45,482 bases of DNA from Chromatiaceae bacterium (lineage in GTDB: Bacteria > Pseudomonadota > Gammaproteobacteria > Chromatiales > Chromatiaceae), in NCBI GenBank assembly GCA_013426805.1, contig JACDZG010000053.1:1-45482 (forward strand), in the 5' to 3' direction. Of this stretch, positions 34,601-45,425 are shown piece by piece. Positions within the stretch are counted from its first letter, which is position 1, and the number at the start of each line of letters is the position of its first letter. The notes beneath the pieces are model-generated. The model searched no databases. It saw only the letters and a list, made by a program, of their open reading frames with translations, and had not been told where the DNA came from. Both the position numbers and the translations under genes were made by a program.

Positions 34601-36359
34601 CATTGACTTCCCCGAACTCGCCGGTCTGTCCGCGGCGGCCGCCCACCCGTCGGAAATGGTCGAAGGCCACCGACTCCGACCCTGGTTCCAGACCGGCCGT
34701 CACCAGCAGTTCGATATGGCCGCGCAGTTCGTCGAGGTTGTGGCAGCGGATAGCCAGGCGGTGGTTGTGATGCAGTCGGCCAAGGGCGGCGGTGTAGCAC
34801 AGGTCCACCAGCCGGCTGGCGCCGGTCTTGAGGTGGTCGCGCCACGCGCTCAGCAGCCGCATCAGCGCCTCATCGGACTGGGCCGAGAGCAACAGCAGAT
34901 GGGGACCCGGTACCTCGACTGGTGGCCGCGGTAGGGCTGGCGGCTGCTCCAGGATGACATGACAGTTGGTGCCGGACAGACCGAAGGAGTTGAGGCCGGC
35001 CCGGCGCGGCACGCCCGGCGGGGCCAACCAGGGACTCAGGATGTCATTGACGTAGAGCGGCGACTGGTCGAAAGCGATCTTGCGGTTGGGCCGCCGGAAA
35101 TGCAGGCTGGCTGGAATCTGCGCATGGGCCATGGCCAGTACCAGCTTGGCCAGGCCAGCCAGACCCGCGGCACCGTCCAGGTGACCGAGATTGCTCTTGA
35201 CGCTGCCGATGGGGCAGAACTGACGCCGGCGGGTGTAGCGATTCCAGGCGCGGCTGATGCCCGCCACCTCAATGGGATCACCCAGCTTGGTAGCGGTGCC
35301 GTGGGCTTCGATACAGGAGATGGTTTCCGGATGTACCTGGGCACTTTCCAGGGCGCGTACGATGAGCGCTTCCTGGGCCGCCATGTTAGGCGCAGTGATC
35401 CCCACCGACCGACCGTCCTGATTGATGGAGCTGCCCAGCACCACGGCGTGGATAGTATCCCCGTCGGCCAGCGCCAAACCCAGGTCCTTGAGTACAAAGG
35501 CCAGTACCCCTTCGGCGCCGGCCGTGCCGGCACCGTCATCGTCGAAGGTCCGGGTCCGTCCATCGTGAGCGGCAGTATCCTGGATGTCCTTGATACCGAC
35601 CCCGGTATCCGGATCATCGGCCACCGGCACCAGATCCACCTTGACCGCCCCGGCGATGGCAAGGTCGCAGTCGCCAGCCATGATGGCGCGGCAGGCCTGG
35701 TGCAACGCCACCAACCCGGATGAACAGGCGGTGTCGATCATCATGCTTGGCCCGTGCAGGTCCAGGTGATAGGCGATGCGGCTGGCGATCAGGGATTTGA
35801 CATTGCCCACGACCGCCACTTCCGGCGCATCAGGCGCCAGGGTGCGCACGATGTCGCGGTAATCGTCGCCAAAATCGGCGCTGAAGCCGACGAACACCCC
35901 AGTGGAAGACCCTTTGATGTCCTCACCGGCATGACCGGCATGCTCCAGGGCCGCCCAGGCCGTTTCCAGGAACAGGCGCTGGTGCGGGTCCATCATGTTG
36001 GCTTCCTGCCGAGCCAGGCCGAAGAAACGGTGGTCGAATTTGTCTACGTCGCTCAGGAAGGAGCCTCTCAACACCTCCGGGGCACGACGTCCATGCAGCG
36101 CCCCCTTGAGCCGCAGGTATTCCATTAAATCCGCCCGGCGGTCCGGCGGCAGGGCGCGGCGGGAGGTTTGTCCGTCGCGCAGCAACTCCCAGAAAGACGC
36201 CAGGTCCGGACAACCGGCGATGCGGGCCGCCAGACCGATAATGGCCACCGGCCGCCGACCGACCGGGGCCGGTTCCACGGCCACCGATCCGTCGCCGGCC
36301 AGGGACAACAAATCGTCCAGCGCCAGGCTGGTCAGATCGGTATCGGCAAATCCAGTCAT
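31617..36359 (-). CDS. Trans-AT PKS module: KS-DH-KR-ACP
   Basis: A 1580-residue protein from the ATG at 36359, preceded by GAAAGGGA; a longer frame upstream only overlaps the transferase gene. KS 36-470: Cys212 (IDTACSSGLVALH), His353, His393 (NLGH). No AT; the post-KS segment ends LPTYPFSRVRCW. DH 675-955: HKVQGHYILP (His708, Gly712, Pro717) and Asp876 in ALLDTAVNA. KR about 980-1400: YLITGGSGALG (1174-1184), Ser1324, Tyr1337, Asn1341. ACP Ser1499 in FADQGGNSILTT. The tail DDLDSLLARLAEGSITADEA is a helical docking-like element of the same type as the N-termini of the next two synthases. It follows the NRPS module of the first protein, so its KS should accept an aminoacyl (probably glycyl) chain end and extend it by C2 with a new double bond. 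Confidence 0.92.
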   Translation of the reverse strand: MTGFADTDLTSLALDDLLSLAGDGSVAVEPAPVGRRPVAIIGLAARIAGCPDLASFWELLRDGQTSRRALPPDRRADLMEYLRLKGALHGRRAPEVLRGSFLSDVDKFDHRFFGLARQEANMMDPHQRLFLETAWAALEHAGHAGEDIKGSSTGVFVGFSADFGDDYRDIVRTLAPDAPEVAVVGNVKSLIASRIAYHLDLHGPSMMIDTACSSGLVALHQACRAIMAGDCDLAIAGAVKVDLVPVADDPDTGVGIKDIQDTAAHDGRTRTFDDDGAGTAGAEGVLAFVLKDLGLALADGDTIHAVVLGSSINQDGRSVGITAPNMAAQEALIVRALESAQVHPETISCIEAHGTATKLGDPIEVAGISRAWNRYTRRRQFCPIGSVKSNLGHLDGAAGLAGLAKLVLAMAHAQIPASLHFRRPNRKIAFDQSPLYVNDILSPWLAPPGVPRRAGLNSFGLSGTNCHVILEQPPALPRPPVEVPGPHLLLLSAQSDEALMRLLSAWRDHLKTGASRLVDLCYTAALGRLHHNHRLAIRCHNLDELRGHIELLVTAGLEPGSESVAFDHFRRVGGRRGQTGEFGEVNAQDKKQLDHQARDLSERVPRSTGPDRAELLLQAARLYVQGAAFDWRRWFDVSACRRVPLPTYPFSRVRCWVGVSDAGERLASRSATKQIHHPLLDRLAVESQDLRLFETQLGVASHWELHDHKVQGHYILPGTAFIEMILAAWTHLNGNQLLPLRMEQLLFLRPCSLDDGQLRSVQVVVQGALAECRVRILSRPDGDAWELHAEARLGSVAGAAVPARDLVALQAGLPEALVYTHDEDVSRGLEIGDRWNLSVRAAWTNGERDELLVRLALPEAYLAEADHYHCHPALLDTAVNAANHLAGGGALYLPFSYKRLEVFQVLPVSFYSHLRRKRGNSSEAYNFDIELLADDGSVCVRASDYTVKRVAIGGLDGDGRDALFHVVRLVPTEATPRSAPPSGTLLLLRRDDVDGRQLAQHLAQPGVVVIELVRGPLAPSWHDALAPLAGRNLAGVVNALGWSGAEHPLDPQPTSVLDELLDFLAALAHWRLRIGGNLLLLTRGAFAVEDHACGESPRGAALAALARIVRLENPQLRWRCVDCDQLPEGDGLLAELAAEGDLAVWRRGECYQERLETLPPMASTHFTPNRKGVYLITGGSGALGLELAALLAARGPVNLALVASKPLPPQDEWEEMLVTGHGSDKDRQRIARLLALMEAGAHIECLSTDVADAERMTRLLADLRAHHGRINGVIHAAGRAGEGFLHSKPRAAFARVVAPKIDGARLLHTLTLGDPLDFFILYSSVATVLRSAGQGDYTAGNAYLDALARYRRSLGLPALSVCWPAWREVGIAVEYGAVDELEFFAPIAPAQALPLIEQILCDDGCLPPVLVAGEINERATPDSLDALGLALPDGLRTRLRRTAARRATAQSPRQETEVTVHGMADPDELTRVVAGLWGRILGLTEVHGDDAFADQGGNSILTTQLYREYEARYPGALDVVDLFTHTTVREQVALLRRMAGRVEDTPAAPAEPPQDDLDSLLARLAEGSITADEAASFLSN

Positions 36360-36384
36360 AGTCCCTTTCTCCCGCCGTCCGCGG

Positions 36385-37647
36385 TCATGCCGCGTTAGGC
36401 CGATAGCCGCCCAACATCTTGGTAGTACGGGTGGTTTCCAGTATCTGGTGGTAACGCCAGTCCCGCTCATCCACGGGCGTACCCTTGGTGGCGAAGATGC
36501 GGGCCAGCAGATCAAGGGCGATGCGACATTCCTGTTCGCTCGCCGGGCGCGCCTCGCTTTCCAGTTGCTCCTGCAGGCTTTGCAGTTGGCGGTAGGGTTG
36601 CACCACGCCCTGCTGGTATTGGTCCTCGTTCCAGTTCTGGTTGCGGGTGCTCACCGCCACCGCCATACATTTGGTCACCAGGGAGGGCGGTTCTTGCATT
36701 GCGCGCAGATCGGCGGCGAACTCATCGTCGATCAGGCGCTGGTCGTCGTCTTCATCCAGGGCGTAGGCCTTGGCCCCCGGCAGATTGACCTGCACCAGGC
36801 GCTTGAGCACCCCCCGCGGCCCCGCCTCAAGATACACGTCCATTCCCTCTTCATGCAGCAGTGCCAGGCTGTCGGACCAGCGCACCGCACCGGTGAGCTG
36901 GCGCACCAGGGAGACGGCGATATCGCCCGGATCGCCGTGGGGACGAGCGTCCACATTGGCGATGACCGGCAGCGTGGGCCGGGACAGGTGGAGGGAACCG
37001 ATGCATTCAGCCAGGGCATCCGCAGCCGGTGCCATGTAGGGGCTGTGGAAGGGGCCACTGACCTTGAGCGGGATGATGACCGCGCCGGCCTTCTTCAGGG
37101 CCTGGCCGGCCCGCTCCATGGCAGCAAAGGTACCGGAGAGTACATGTTGATTACGGGCGTTATAATTGGCGATGACGAATTCGCTGCCGTAGCCGGGCTG
37201 CTCGCGGCAGATGGCCTCCACCTGATCGCGCGCCAACTGGGTCACTGCGTGCATGCCGAGCCGGCTGCGATCACCGCAACGGCCCATGAGCAACCCCCGC
37301 TGGCGCGCCAAACGCAGGCCATCTTCAATACTCAATGCCTCGGCCGCCACCAAGGCCGATAGCTCGCCCAGGCTATGACCGGCCAGGTAGACCGGCGTCA
37401 GGCCGGTGCGGGCGCAGAACTGCCGGTATGCGGCAACGCTGCACAAGAGCAGCGCCGGCTGAGTATTCTCGGTTTGATCCAGGACCTCGGGCGGACCTTC
37501 AAAACAGAGCGTCTTCATGTCCAGGTCCAGCACGGCGGAGGCCATATCGAACAGTTCCCGTGCCGCCGAGTCTTCCTCGTAGACCTTCCTGCCCATCCCG
37601 ACATACTGGGAACCCTGGCCCGTGAACAAGACAGCAATGCGCTTCAT
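36385..37647 (-). CDS. Free-standing malonyl-CoA:ACP transacylase with C-terminal extension
   Basis: A 420-residue trans-acting acyltransferase that should load malonate on the ACPs of the AT-less modules. It opens with [19 protein letters not shown], has GHSLGE at residues 90-95 (nucleophile Ser92) and GPFHSPYM with His201. A FabD-like AT is about 300 residues. The extra ~115 residues (305-420, including NQNWNEDQYQQGVVQPY and ALDLLARIFATKGTP) form a helical extension of the kind seen on some trans-ATs of lipopeptide and trans-AT PKS systems. Its role may be partner recognition (inference). The ATG at 37647 overlaps the preceding stop (ATGA), which is why I prefer it over the frame start four codons earlier. 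It lies right after the first synthase, between an AT-containing and an AT-less protein. Confidence 0.93.
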   Translation of the reverse strand: MKRIAVLFTGQGSQYVGMGRKVYEEDSAARELFDMASAVLDLDMKTLCFEGPPEVLDQTENTQPALLLCSVAAYRQFCARTGLTPVYLAGHSLGELSALVAAEALSIEDGLRLARQRGLLMGRCGDRSRLGMHAVTQLARDQVEAICREQPGYGSEFVIANYNARNQHVLSGTFAAMERAGQALKKAGAVIIPLKVSGPFHSPYMAPAADALAECIGSLHLSRPTLPVIANVDARPHGDPGDIAVSLVRQLTGAVRWSDSLALLHEEGMDVYLEAGPRGVLKRLVQVNLPGAKAYALDEDDDQRLIDDEFAADLRAMQEPPSLVTKCMAVAVSTRNQNWNEDQYQQGVVQPYRQLQSLQEQLESEARPASEQECRIALDLLARIFATKGTPVDERDWRYHQILETTRTTKMLGGYRPNAA

Positions 37648-40600
37648 GACTGACTCCAATGGTGATTGTCGCGGGCCGTCGGAGGCGTAAGGGCCACCGT
37701 AGGAGCCTGGCCGCCCCCGACCAATGCCTTTACAAACTTAAGATAATTAGCAACGAAACGTGTCATGCCGGGCGCCGCGAGGCGGCCGCCGTCGTAGTCC
37801 AGGCGCACCGCGAACCGGTCTTCGGTCAACCTGAGCCGCAGCACCAAATCGAAACCGTAGCGGGTGCTGCCGCCATGGCTCGCCGCATCCAAGAGCAACG
37901 GCCGGACACCCTCGGGCAGCGCATGGGGCATCACCCCGACCGGCTCCGGCAAGGGCTGCAGGCCAGCGCTCTCCGCCTGCCGCCGCACCCAGGCCGCCAG
38001 TTGCCGCAAGCCGCGCAGGGTGTCGAAGTCCATGTCGATTGACTGGTATTCGTGTCGGCCCGGGAAGGCCACGGCCAATTCAAAACGGACCGCACCAGTC
38101 AGCTTGTGCAGATAAAGCCCGAACAGGACGGTCGCCACTTCAAAGGGACTGGCGGCCAGTTGGCCAGCCACACTGATCAACTGACGGCAGGTTTCCGGCT
38201 CCAGCCTGGCGTTGAGGGTTTCGGCCTTGATCGGACCATCGACACCGGCGAGCAAGGCGCTCGGGAACGGCAACTCCGGCGGCAACGGCTGACTGGCGCC
38301 CAGGCTTGCGGCAATCCGCTGCTTTAGGGCGGCGACGGTGGGATTGGCGAAGATGTCCGCTACTTCCAGCACACCCGGATACAGTTCCGCCAGGGCCGCG
38401 TGCATGGACACCAGGCTGAAGGAGTTGCCGCCGACATCAAAAAAGCTGTCCTGGGTACCGATGGGTCGCTCACCCAGGATGCGCTGCCAAATCCGGATGA
38501 TGTCCCGCTCCAGGGCGTCGGTCGACACGTCGCTACCCGACTCCGGCACCTGCACCGGCACGGATGCCGGCAGCAATTCCGGGAGACTCGCCCGGTTGAT
38601 CTTGCCGTTCGGCGTGCGCGGCAAGGAATCCACCCGAAACGCCATTGTCGGCACCATGTAGGCGGGCAACTCCCGGGCCGCATGGGCGCGCAGTACCTCG
38701 GCGAGGGGCCTTCCGGCCAGCTGGGCCTCACCATCGGGTCGCACTTCGCAATAGGCAATCAGGATCGGGTTGCCGGGCGACAGTTCGCGTACCACCACCG
38801 CTGCCAGGGCGAGCGCCGGGTGTCGTTGCAGCACGGCCTCGATTTCCTGCAGCTCAATGCGATAACCGCGCAGCTTGATCTGGCTGTCGCTGCGGCCGCA
38901 ATAGACCAATTCGCCGTCGGCCGTCCAGGCCGCCTTGTCCCCGGTACCATACATGCGCCCGGCAGCGACGAAAGGATCAATGAGGAACACGGCCGCGGTC
39001 TTTTCCGGATCGTCCAGATAGCCCCGGGCCAAGCCATCACCGGCAATCCACAAGTCCCCAACACAGCCAATGGGTTGGGGCCGCCAATGCATATCAAGCA
39101 CGTAGCAGCGGGTATTGGCGATGGGTCTGCCCAGGGTCACCGACTCGGCCCGGGTCAGCTCCTTCACCGTGGACCACACCGTGGTCTCCGTCGGCCCATA
39201 GACATTGAACAGGCGCAGGCCAGGTACCGCTTGCAGCGGCGCCAGTAGGGCCGCCGGAAAGGCTTCTCCGCCCAGCAGCAGATGTCGGACATCGGCGAAC
39301 ACCTGGTCGGCGACGTGGCTGGCCAGCAAGGCCTGAATGCGGCTGGGCGTGGCCTGGACGACATTCACCCCGCTCGCGCGGATCAGGCCGGCCAACTCGC
39401 CGGGGTCGCGTTGGGCCGTTTCCCCGGCCAGCACCAGGGTGCCGCCGGACACCAGGGTCAGGAACACCTCAAGCACGAAAATATCGAAAGAAATCGTGGT
39501 CAAGCCCAGCACCCGGGGCCGGGGCGGCAGTTCCAACGCGTGGGCCATTGCGTAGAGAAAATTTACCACGCTAGCGTGTTCGATCATCACCCCCTTAGGC
39601 TGGCCAGTGCTTCCGGAGGTAAAAATCACGTAGGCCAGGTCGTCGGCGCGTGGCGGCACGATGGCGCCCTGCGGCCCGACGGGCCAGAGCCGCTCCGGGT
39701 CCAGCACGCGGCCGTTGAAATCCAGATGCCGACTGAGTTCGGCCGTCACCAGCAAGACGGAGATACGGCTTTTGTCCAGCATGTAGGCAATGCGTGCCGC
39801 CGGATACTCCGGGTCCAGGGGCACATAGGCGGCGCCGACCTTGAGCGTCGCCAGCATGGCCGCGATCATGCCCAGACCGCGGGGCAACAAAATGCCGACG
39901 TAATCGCCGCGACGGACCTCGGCCGCGACCAGATGGTGAGCCAGTTCATCGGACAGGACATCGAGTTCGGCATATGTCAGCTCCCGCTCGGCAAAGACCA
40001 AGGCCGGGTCCTGTGGCCCGGCAGCCACCGCTGCCTGCCAGCGGCTGACCAAGGTTTCCTGGCGCGGGAAGGGGCGTTGGGTCTGGTTGAAGCCCTCCAG
40101 GAGAGCGGTCCGGTCGGTGTCGGTCAGCAGGCTTAGTCCCTGCAAGCGGCTGTCCGGCTGGGCCAGGATACCCCGCAGCAGGCACTCGAAATGGTGTGCC
40201 CAGCGCACCATGGTGGCCTCGGTGAACAGCCGCTGGGCATAGATGAAGTGACCGTGGAGGCAGCCCTGCTGTTCGGTGATCTCCAAGGTCACGTCGAAGG
40301 CGGAACCCCGGGACGGCACCGGCCGGGCATCCACCCTGAAGTCCGCACCATCCCCCACCCGACGGTTGCCGTTTTCAAAGATGAACATGGTGTCGAATAG
40401 GGGATTACGGCTGAAATCCCGGGGCAGCTTGAGACTGCTGACCAGTTCATCGAGAGAGCAATTGGGCTGGGCGTAGGCGTCTATACAGGCCTGACGCACC
40501 TCGTTGAGCAACTGCGCGAACGGTTTGTCATCGCTGGCCTGGGCGCGGATGATCAGGGTCTGGGCGAACATGCCGACGGTGCGCTCGAAATTGCCGTTGC

Positions 40601-43600
40601 CACGCCGGTCCAGCGGCGTGCCGATGCATAGGTCGTCTTGTCGGCAGAGCTTCCCCAGCAATACAAAATAGGCCGTCAGCAGCACCATGTAGGGCGTGAC
40701 ACGCTGGACCCGGGCCAGTTCGCGCACGGCGGCTTGCAGGTCCGGGCCGAGCAGAAAGCGCTGCGAGGCACCGGCGAAATCATTGTGTGGCGGGCGGGGA
40801 TAATCGGTCGGCAGGGCCAGCAGCGCCGGCAGCGGTTGCAGCCTGGCCAGCCAATACTGCCGTTGCTGCTCGTACTCGGGGGAGGCCATGAAGGCTTGCT
40901 CCCAAGCCACGAAATCGGCATAGGCAGCGGACACCGGCGCCAGCGCCTCGTTGCGGTAGAGTTGGAGGAACTCCTCCACCAGAATGGAGAAGGCAATACC
41001 ATCGGCGATCAGGTGATGCAGATCAAGGAACAGCACCTGTTCTCCTGGTCGATCCTGGAGCCGCACCAGGGCTGCCCGCCACAGTGGCGGCTGGCTCAGG
41101 GTGAACGGCTGGATCAAATTGTGCAACAGCCCATCGAGTTCGGCGACGCGGCATTCCCGGTGCGCCAAGGGGATGGACACGGTGCCGGTCTGGCGTCGCA
41201 CCACGGCTCCGTCGTGCCAGACGTAGCCGACGCGCAGTAGGGGGTGGCGTTGGGCCAGTCCGGCCAGCGCCTGCGCGATGTGCTGCGGCGATACCGCGCC
41301 GGTCAGACTCAAGGCACCGGTCACATGGTAGGCGTACTCTCCCCCCTTGATCAGGCTCAGCACATACATGCGCCGCTCCTCCGAAGACAGGGGCAGGTCG
41401 ACCGGCAGGTCGGCGCTGACCAGTCGCTGGGCCAGGCGAAAGCGGAAGCCGCCCCGGCGCAGTTGGGCCACCGCCTGTCGCAGGGCGACAAGGATATGCT
41501 CGGCGTCTTCTTCGCTGTGGGCCAGGGTGAAAAACGAAGTGCGTCTTTCCCAGACATAGACGCCGTCCAACTGCATCAGCCGGAACAATAGATTGACCTC
41601 GAGGGAGGCGTGGGCCGGGTCCGTCGTCAGGCGCGACTCAAAGCGGTACAGGGAGCCGAAGGAATGGGCTTCCAGCGGCACCGCCTCGGCGGCGAACAGC
41701 GCATTGGCCCGCTCGCAGAAGCGGCGGGTGAGGGCGTTGACCCGGTCAATCAATTGTGTGCCTTCCGCTTCCAGCTTGCTCAACACGGCATGGGCCGCCG
41801 CCATGGCCAAGGGGTGTTTGCAGAAGGTACCGGCAAAGAAGGTGGTTTCGCGGGTCGGGCCGGAGTCGTCGCCGAACTCCCAGGCGCCGCCGTCGATGGC
41901 GTCCATAAAGCGGCTGCGGCCCGCCACCACGCCGATGGGCAGGCCCCCGCCGACCACCTTGCCATAGGTAGCCAAGTCGGCGCGAATACCATAGTAGGCT
42001 TGGACACCGCCGGGATGGATGCGGAAACCGGTGATCATTTCGTCGAAGATCAGGGCCGCTCCCAGCTCGTCGGTCAGATCGCGCAGGGCCTGCAGAAATT
42101 CCCGGCTGTGGTTGTGAGGCGCCCGACTCTGCACCGGTTCCACCAGGACCCCGGCCAGTTCACCGCCCACCGCGCGTATTGCCGCCAGGCTGGCCGCGCC
42201 GCCATAGGGCACGACCACGGTGTCTTGGATCATGGACTCGACGATGCCAGGGGCCATCGGCAGCGCCCCCTCCTCGCCGGCCTCGGCCAACACGCCATCG
42301 AAGCTGCCGTGGTAGGAATTGATGAAGCGCACGATCTTGGGGCGCCGTGTCACCGCCCGGGCCAGGCGCAGGGCCACCATCACCGCTTCGGTGCCGGAGT
42401 TGCTGAAGGCCACTCGCTCGGCACCGGTCAGGCGGCAAATCATGGCCGCCACCTCCCCCGCCACATGCATCTGCGGCCCGAGGATCATGCCCTGCTCCAG
42501 TTGAGCCTGAATCGCCTCCATTATGAAATCGGCGTTATGACCGAAGAACATAGCGCCGTAGCAAGCGGCGGTGTCGAGGTAATCGTTGCCGTCGATATCC
42601 TGGAAGTGGCTGCCTCGCGCCCTGGCAGCCACCACCGGGTACGACATTTCCTTCAGCGTCAGGCTAAAGTTGAGGGTGGTGATCCAATCGGCCAGGGACG
42701 TGCGGTAGCGTTGGGCGTAGGCCTTGGAGTTGGGGGTTTTCGTCGCCACCCGCTCCGCCAGGCCGCGGATAAAGGCGAGTTGCTCGTCATTCACGTCCTC
42801 CTGGTGCAAGGTCATTCCGCGCAGCGCATTTTCTCCGGCCGTGGCGGCCGGTCGGGGCGCCGGAATCCGCGTCGGCGCCACCGCACTGGGAGCAATCGGC
42901 ACCGGCGTCTCGCCCCGCAAAAGCGCGAGTTGCTGCCGCATGAGGTCCAATTGGGCAGCGACGATGCCCGCCAGATCGGACGCAACCGCCGCTGGGACAG
43001 CCTCAGGAACAACCACCGGGGCCGGACGCAAGCTGGCCCGGGCCTCGCTGCTGAGCTGGGTTTCGATATAGCCAGCAATCAGGGCCGGGGTGTGCAGTTC
43101 GGAGAAGAAGCGACTCACCGGCACGGACACGCCAAAGCGCTTGACCAGCCGCTTGTCCATTTGCATCAGCATGAGCGAATCGAGGCCCAGCTCAAAGATA
43201 TGGGCGTCATCACCGATCTGGTCCAGGCGGAAGCCGGCCACCCGGCCGATGATGTCGCGAATGTCCCGGGTGATATCGGCCCGCAGCCCGTCACTGGCGT
43301 CCGATTCCGGGCCGGCGGCCAAAGGGCGGGCCGCAACAGTTGCTCGGGTCGGTGCCAGACCGGCGGCCTGGGACCTCAGATCCTCGAACCAGTAGCGTTG
43401 CCGCTCATAGTGAGTATTGGGCAGATCGGTTGGAACGGGACGGGGCGGGCCATGGCAGGCCTGCCAGGCGATGGCGTGGCCCCGGAGATAGAGGGCGGCC
43501 AGACTCTGATTGATCTGCAGCCATGCATCCTTGCTTTCGCGCAGGGATGGCAGAAAGGCCAAGCAGTCATCGCTGGCGATCTGCGCCGCCAGCCCGGACA

Positions 43601-45425
43601 GGGCCGCCGTGCCACCGATCTCGACGAAGGTCTCGGCGCCCTGAGCCAGGGCCGCCTTGAAGGCATCTCGGAACCGCACCGGATGACACAGATGGGCGCT
43701 CCAGTAGGCGGCATCCATCTCCGCCGCCCGGGACAAGAGGCCACCGGTCTGGCTGGAGATCAGGGGAATGCGCGGCTCATGGAAACGCACGCCGATCAGA
43801 CCCGCCGCCAGCTTGTCGGCACTGGCGGCCATCAGGGGCGAATGAAAGGCATGGCGCATAGGCAGCACTTCGGTGAACAGCCGCGCCTTGCGCGCTGCTG
43901 CCAACACGGCCTTCATGCCTGCGGCCCGACCGCTGAGCGTGCAGTTACTGTCGGTGTTGATGGCAGCGATGAACACCTCCGACTGGCCGGCCAGCAAACC
44001 GCGCGCCGTGGCTTCGTCGCTCAACAGGCCGGCCATCGCGCCGTCGGACGGGGTGTCATCCATGATGGCGCCGCGCAGGGCCACCAAGGCCACCGCATCT
44101 TCCAACTCGAGAATGCCTGCAACGCAGGCGGCGGCGTATTCACCGATGCTGTGACCGAGCACCAGGGTCGGCTGCACACCTAAGGTACGCCACAGGGCAG
44201 TCAGTGCGTATTCTATGGTGAAGATCAAGGCCTGAGACACCCGCGCCGACCCCAGGTCGGCGGCGCTTCCATCGAATGCGCTGACCTTTAGGGAAAGGCC
44301 CAGATGGGGGGCAAACAGTTGCGCACAGAGGTCGAAGGCGGTGCGGAATGCCGGTGCGCTATCATAGAGACCGCGGCCGATGCCCGGATAGACCGAACCC
44401 TGACCGGTAAACATAAATACCGTATGCTGCGGCGTGGGGGCCGGCCGCTGGGGCTGCCAGTCGGACAATTGCTTAAGCACGGCAGCAAAATCATCGGCCA
44501 CCGCGGCAAAGCGCCAGGGATGGCCGCTGCGGCTGCGATTGACCGCGTGACAGAGATCGGCGAAGGGGAGCGCTGCCAAGTCGTCCCGTGCGGCCCAGTC
44601 TTCGAGTGTTGCCTGCAGGCCGGCGGCACTACGGGCGCTCAGGGTAAAAACATAGGAGCCGCGGCGGGGCGCGACAGCGGGCGCTGTCGCGACCGGCTGG
44701 TATTCACCCAGTACCAGATGCGCATTGGTACCGCTGATGCCGAAGGAACTGATGCCGGCATAGCGCGGTCTGCCGCCCGTCTCGGGCCAGTCTCGGCCAT
44801 CGGTCACCACCTCCAGCGGCAGGGCCGACCAGTCGACCAGGCGGTTGCCGAGGTTGAAATGCAGATTGGGCACCAGGCGGCGCTCTTGCAACATCAACAC
44901 CAGCTTGATCAGTCCGGCAACCCCGGCGGCGCTTTCCAGGTGGCCGAGGTTGGATTTGACGCTGCCTAGCCACAGGGACTGGCTCCGCTCCCGGAAGACG
45001 TGGGCCAGGGCGGTGAGCTCCTGCGGGTCACCGAGCCGAGTGGCGGAACCGTGTGCCTCCAGGTAATCCAGGTCCCTGGGGGTCAGTTGAGCGTCCGTCA
45101 AGGCAGCCCGGACAAGGCTTTCCTGGGCTGGACCGCTGGGCACGGTCAGGCCGCCGCTACGGCCGTTATGGTTGACCGCACCCCCCTTGATCACTGCCAG
45201 AATCAGGTCACCATCGCGCTCGGCGTCCGTCAGGCGCTTGAGGAGCACCAGGCCACAGCCTTCGCTGCGGATATAGCCATCGGCGCCGTCGTCGAAGCTG
45301 CGGCAGCGGCCACTGGGGGACAGGGCCTCCAATAGGGAAAAGCTGAGGTGGCCATCGATTCGGAGGATGAGATTCACGCCGCCAGCCAACGCGGCGTCAC
45401 AGCGCCCGTCGCGCAATGCGCGCAT
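37644..45425 (-). CDS. PKS/NRPS: KS(partial)-AT-ACP-aminotransferase-C-A(Gly)-PCP-half C
   Basis: At least 2593 residues, 5' end missing. The KS begins mid-domain ([11 protein letters not shown], residue 10) and keeps His125 and His162 but not the cysteine region. Cis-AT 335-640: GHSIGE (Ser426), MRHAFHS (His528, malonyl type). ACP Ser750. The PLP aminotransferase (900-1330, class III) has [19 protein letters not shown] (Asp1128) and Lys1156 in [10 protein letters not shown]; it should turn the beta-keto group into a beta-amine, as in iturin/mycosubtilin and microcystin McyE. C 1345-1780: HHLIADG at 1470. A 1785-2285 is complete ([11 protein letters not shown], Lys2275); its pocket reads D-I-L-Q-L-G-V-V-W-K, very close to the glycine code DILQLGLIW. 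PCP Ser2335. Residues 2395-2580 resemble only the second half of a C domain. An in-frame TGA 21 bp upstream of the first ATG and unrelated sequence beyond show a breakpoint. Translation from 45425 would give a dead KS. Confidence 0.88.
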   Translation of the reverse strand: MRALRDGRCDAALAGGVNLILRIDGHLSFSLLEALSPSGRCRSFDDGADGYIRSEGCGLVLLKRLTDAERDGDLILAVIKGGAVNHNGRSGGLTVPSGPAQESLVRAALTDAQLTPRDLDYLEAHGSATRLGDPQELTALAHVFRERSQSLWLGSVKSNLGHLESAAGVAGLIKLVLMLQERRLVPNLHFNLGNRLVDWSALPLEVVTDGRDWPETGGRPRYAGISSFGISGTNAHLVLGEYQPVATAPAVAPRRGSYVFTLSARSAAGLQATLEDWAARDDLAALPFADLCHAVNRSRSGHPWRFAAVADDFAAVLKQLSDWQPQRPAPTPQHTVFMFTGQGSVYPGIGRGLYDSAPAFRTAFDLCAQLFAPHLGLSLKVSAFDGSAADLGSARVSQALIFTIEYALTALWRTLGVQPTLVLGHSIGEYAAACVAGILELEDAVALVALRGAIMDDTPSDGAMAGLLSDEATARGLLAGQSEVFIAAINTDSNCTLSGRAAGMKAVLAAARKARLFTEVLPMRHAFHSPLMAASADKLAAGLIGVRFHEPRIPLISSQTGGLLSRAAEMDAAYWSAHLCHPVRFRDAFKAALAQGAETFVEIGGTAALSGLAAQIASDDCLAFLPSLRESKDAWLQINQSLAALYLRGHAIAWQACHGPPRPVPTDLPNTHYERQRYWFEDLRSQAAGLAPTRATVAARPLAAGPESDASDGLRADITRDIRDIIGRVAGFRLDQIGDDAHIFELGLDSLMLMQMDKRLVKRFGVSVPVSRFFSELHTPALIAGYIETQLSSEARASLRPAPVVVPEAVPAAVASDLAGIVAAQLDLMRQQLALLRGETPVPIAPSAVAPTRIPAPRPAATAGENALRGMTLHQEDVNDEQLAFIRGLAERVATKTPNSKAYAQRYRTSLADWITTLNFSLTLKEMSYPVVAARARGSHFQDIDGNDYLDTAACYGAMFFGHNADFIMEAIQAQLEQGMILGPQMHVAGEVAAMICRLTGAERVAFSNSGTEAVMVALRLARAVTRRPKIVRFINSYHGSFDGVLAEAGEEGALPMAPGIVESMIQDTVVVPYGGAASLAAIRAVGGELAGVLVEPVQSRAPHNHSREFLQALRDLTDELGAALIFDEMITGFRIHPGGVQAYYGIRADLATYGKVVGGGLPIGVVAGRSRFMDAIDGGAWEFGDDSGPTRETTFFAGTFCKHPLAMAAAHAVLSKLEAEGTQLIDRVNALTRRFCERANALFAAEAVPLEAHSFGSLYRFESRLTTDPAHASLEVNLLFRLMQLDGVYVWERRTSFFTLAHSEEDAEHILVALRQAVAQLRRGGFRFRLAQRLVSADLPVDLPLSSEERRMYVLSLIKGGEYAYHVTGALSLTGAVSPQHIAQALAGLAQRHPLLRVGYVWHDGAVVRRQTGTVSIPLAHRECRVAELDGLLHNLIQPFTLSQPPLWRAALVRLQDRPGEQVLFLDLHHLIADGIAFSILVEEFLQLYRNEALAPVSAAYADFVAWEQAFMASPEYEQQRQYWLARLQPLPALLALPTDYPRPPHNDFAGASQRFLLGPDLQAAVRELARVQRVTPYMVLLTAYFVLLGKLCRQDDLCIGTPLDRRGNGNFERTVGMFAQTLIIRAQASDDKPFAQLLNEVRQACIDAYAQPNCSLDELVSSLKLPRDFSRNPLFDTMFIFENGNRRVGDGADFRVDARPVPSRGSAFDVTLEITEQQGCLHGHFIYAQRLFTEATMVRWAHHFECLLRGILAQPDSRLQGLSLLTDTDRTALLEGFNQTQRPFPRQETLVSRWQAAVAAGPQDPALVFAERELTYAELDVLSDELAHHLVAAEVRRGDYVGILLPRGLGMIAAMLATLKVGAAYVPLDPEYPAARIAYMLDKSRISVLLVTAELSRHLDFNGRVLDPERLWPVGPQGAIVPPRADDLAYVIFTSGSTGQPKGVMIEHASVVNFLYAMAHALELPPRPRVLGLTTISFDIFVLEVFLTLVSGGTLVLAGETAQRDPGELAGLIRASGVNVVQATPSRIQALLASHVADQVFADVRHLLLGGEAFPAALLAPLQAVPGLRLFNVYGPTETTVWSTVKELTRAESVTLGRPIANTRCYVLDMHWRPQPIGCVGDLWIAGDGLARGYLDDPEKTAAVFLIDPFVAAGRMYGTGDKAAWTADGELVYCGRSDSQIKLRGYRIELQEIEAVLQRHPALALAAVVVRELSPGNPILIAYCEVRPDGEAQLAGRPLAEVLRAHAARELPAYMVPTMAFRVDSLPRTPNGKINRASLPELLPASVPVQVPESGSDVSTDALERDIIRIWQRILGERPIGTQDSFFDVGGNSFSLVSMHAALAELYPGVLEVADIFANPTVAALKQRIAASLGASQPLPPELPFPSALLAGVDGPIKAETLNARLEPETCRQLISVAGQLAASPFEVATVLFGLYLHKLTGAVRFELAVAFPGRHEYQSIDMDFDTLRGLRQLAAWVRRQAESAGLQPLPEPVGVMPHALPEGVRPLLLDAASHGGSTRYGFDLVLRLRLTEDRFAVRLDYDGGRLAAPGMTRFVANYLKFVKALVGGGQAPTVALTPPTARDNHHWSQS

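Noticed and set aside
36360-36515. 52-residue N-terminal extension of the KS-DH-KR-ACP protein
   Set aside because: It overlaps the end of the transferase gene in another frame; the ATG at 36359 has a ribosome site and the expected spacing to the KS.
41610-44183. 857-codon open frame on the plus strand opposite the first synthase
   Set aside because: It is the GC-driven antisense shadow of the KS-AT-AMT protein; the minus strand shows clear domains, the plus strand a His/Gln/Gly-rich product with no motif.
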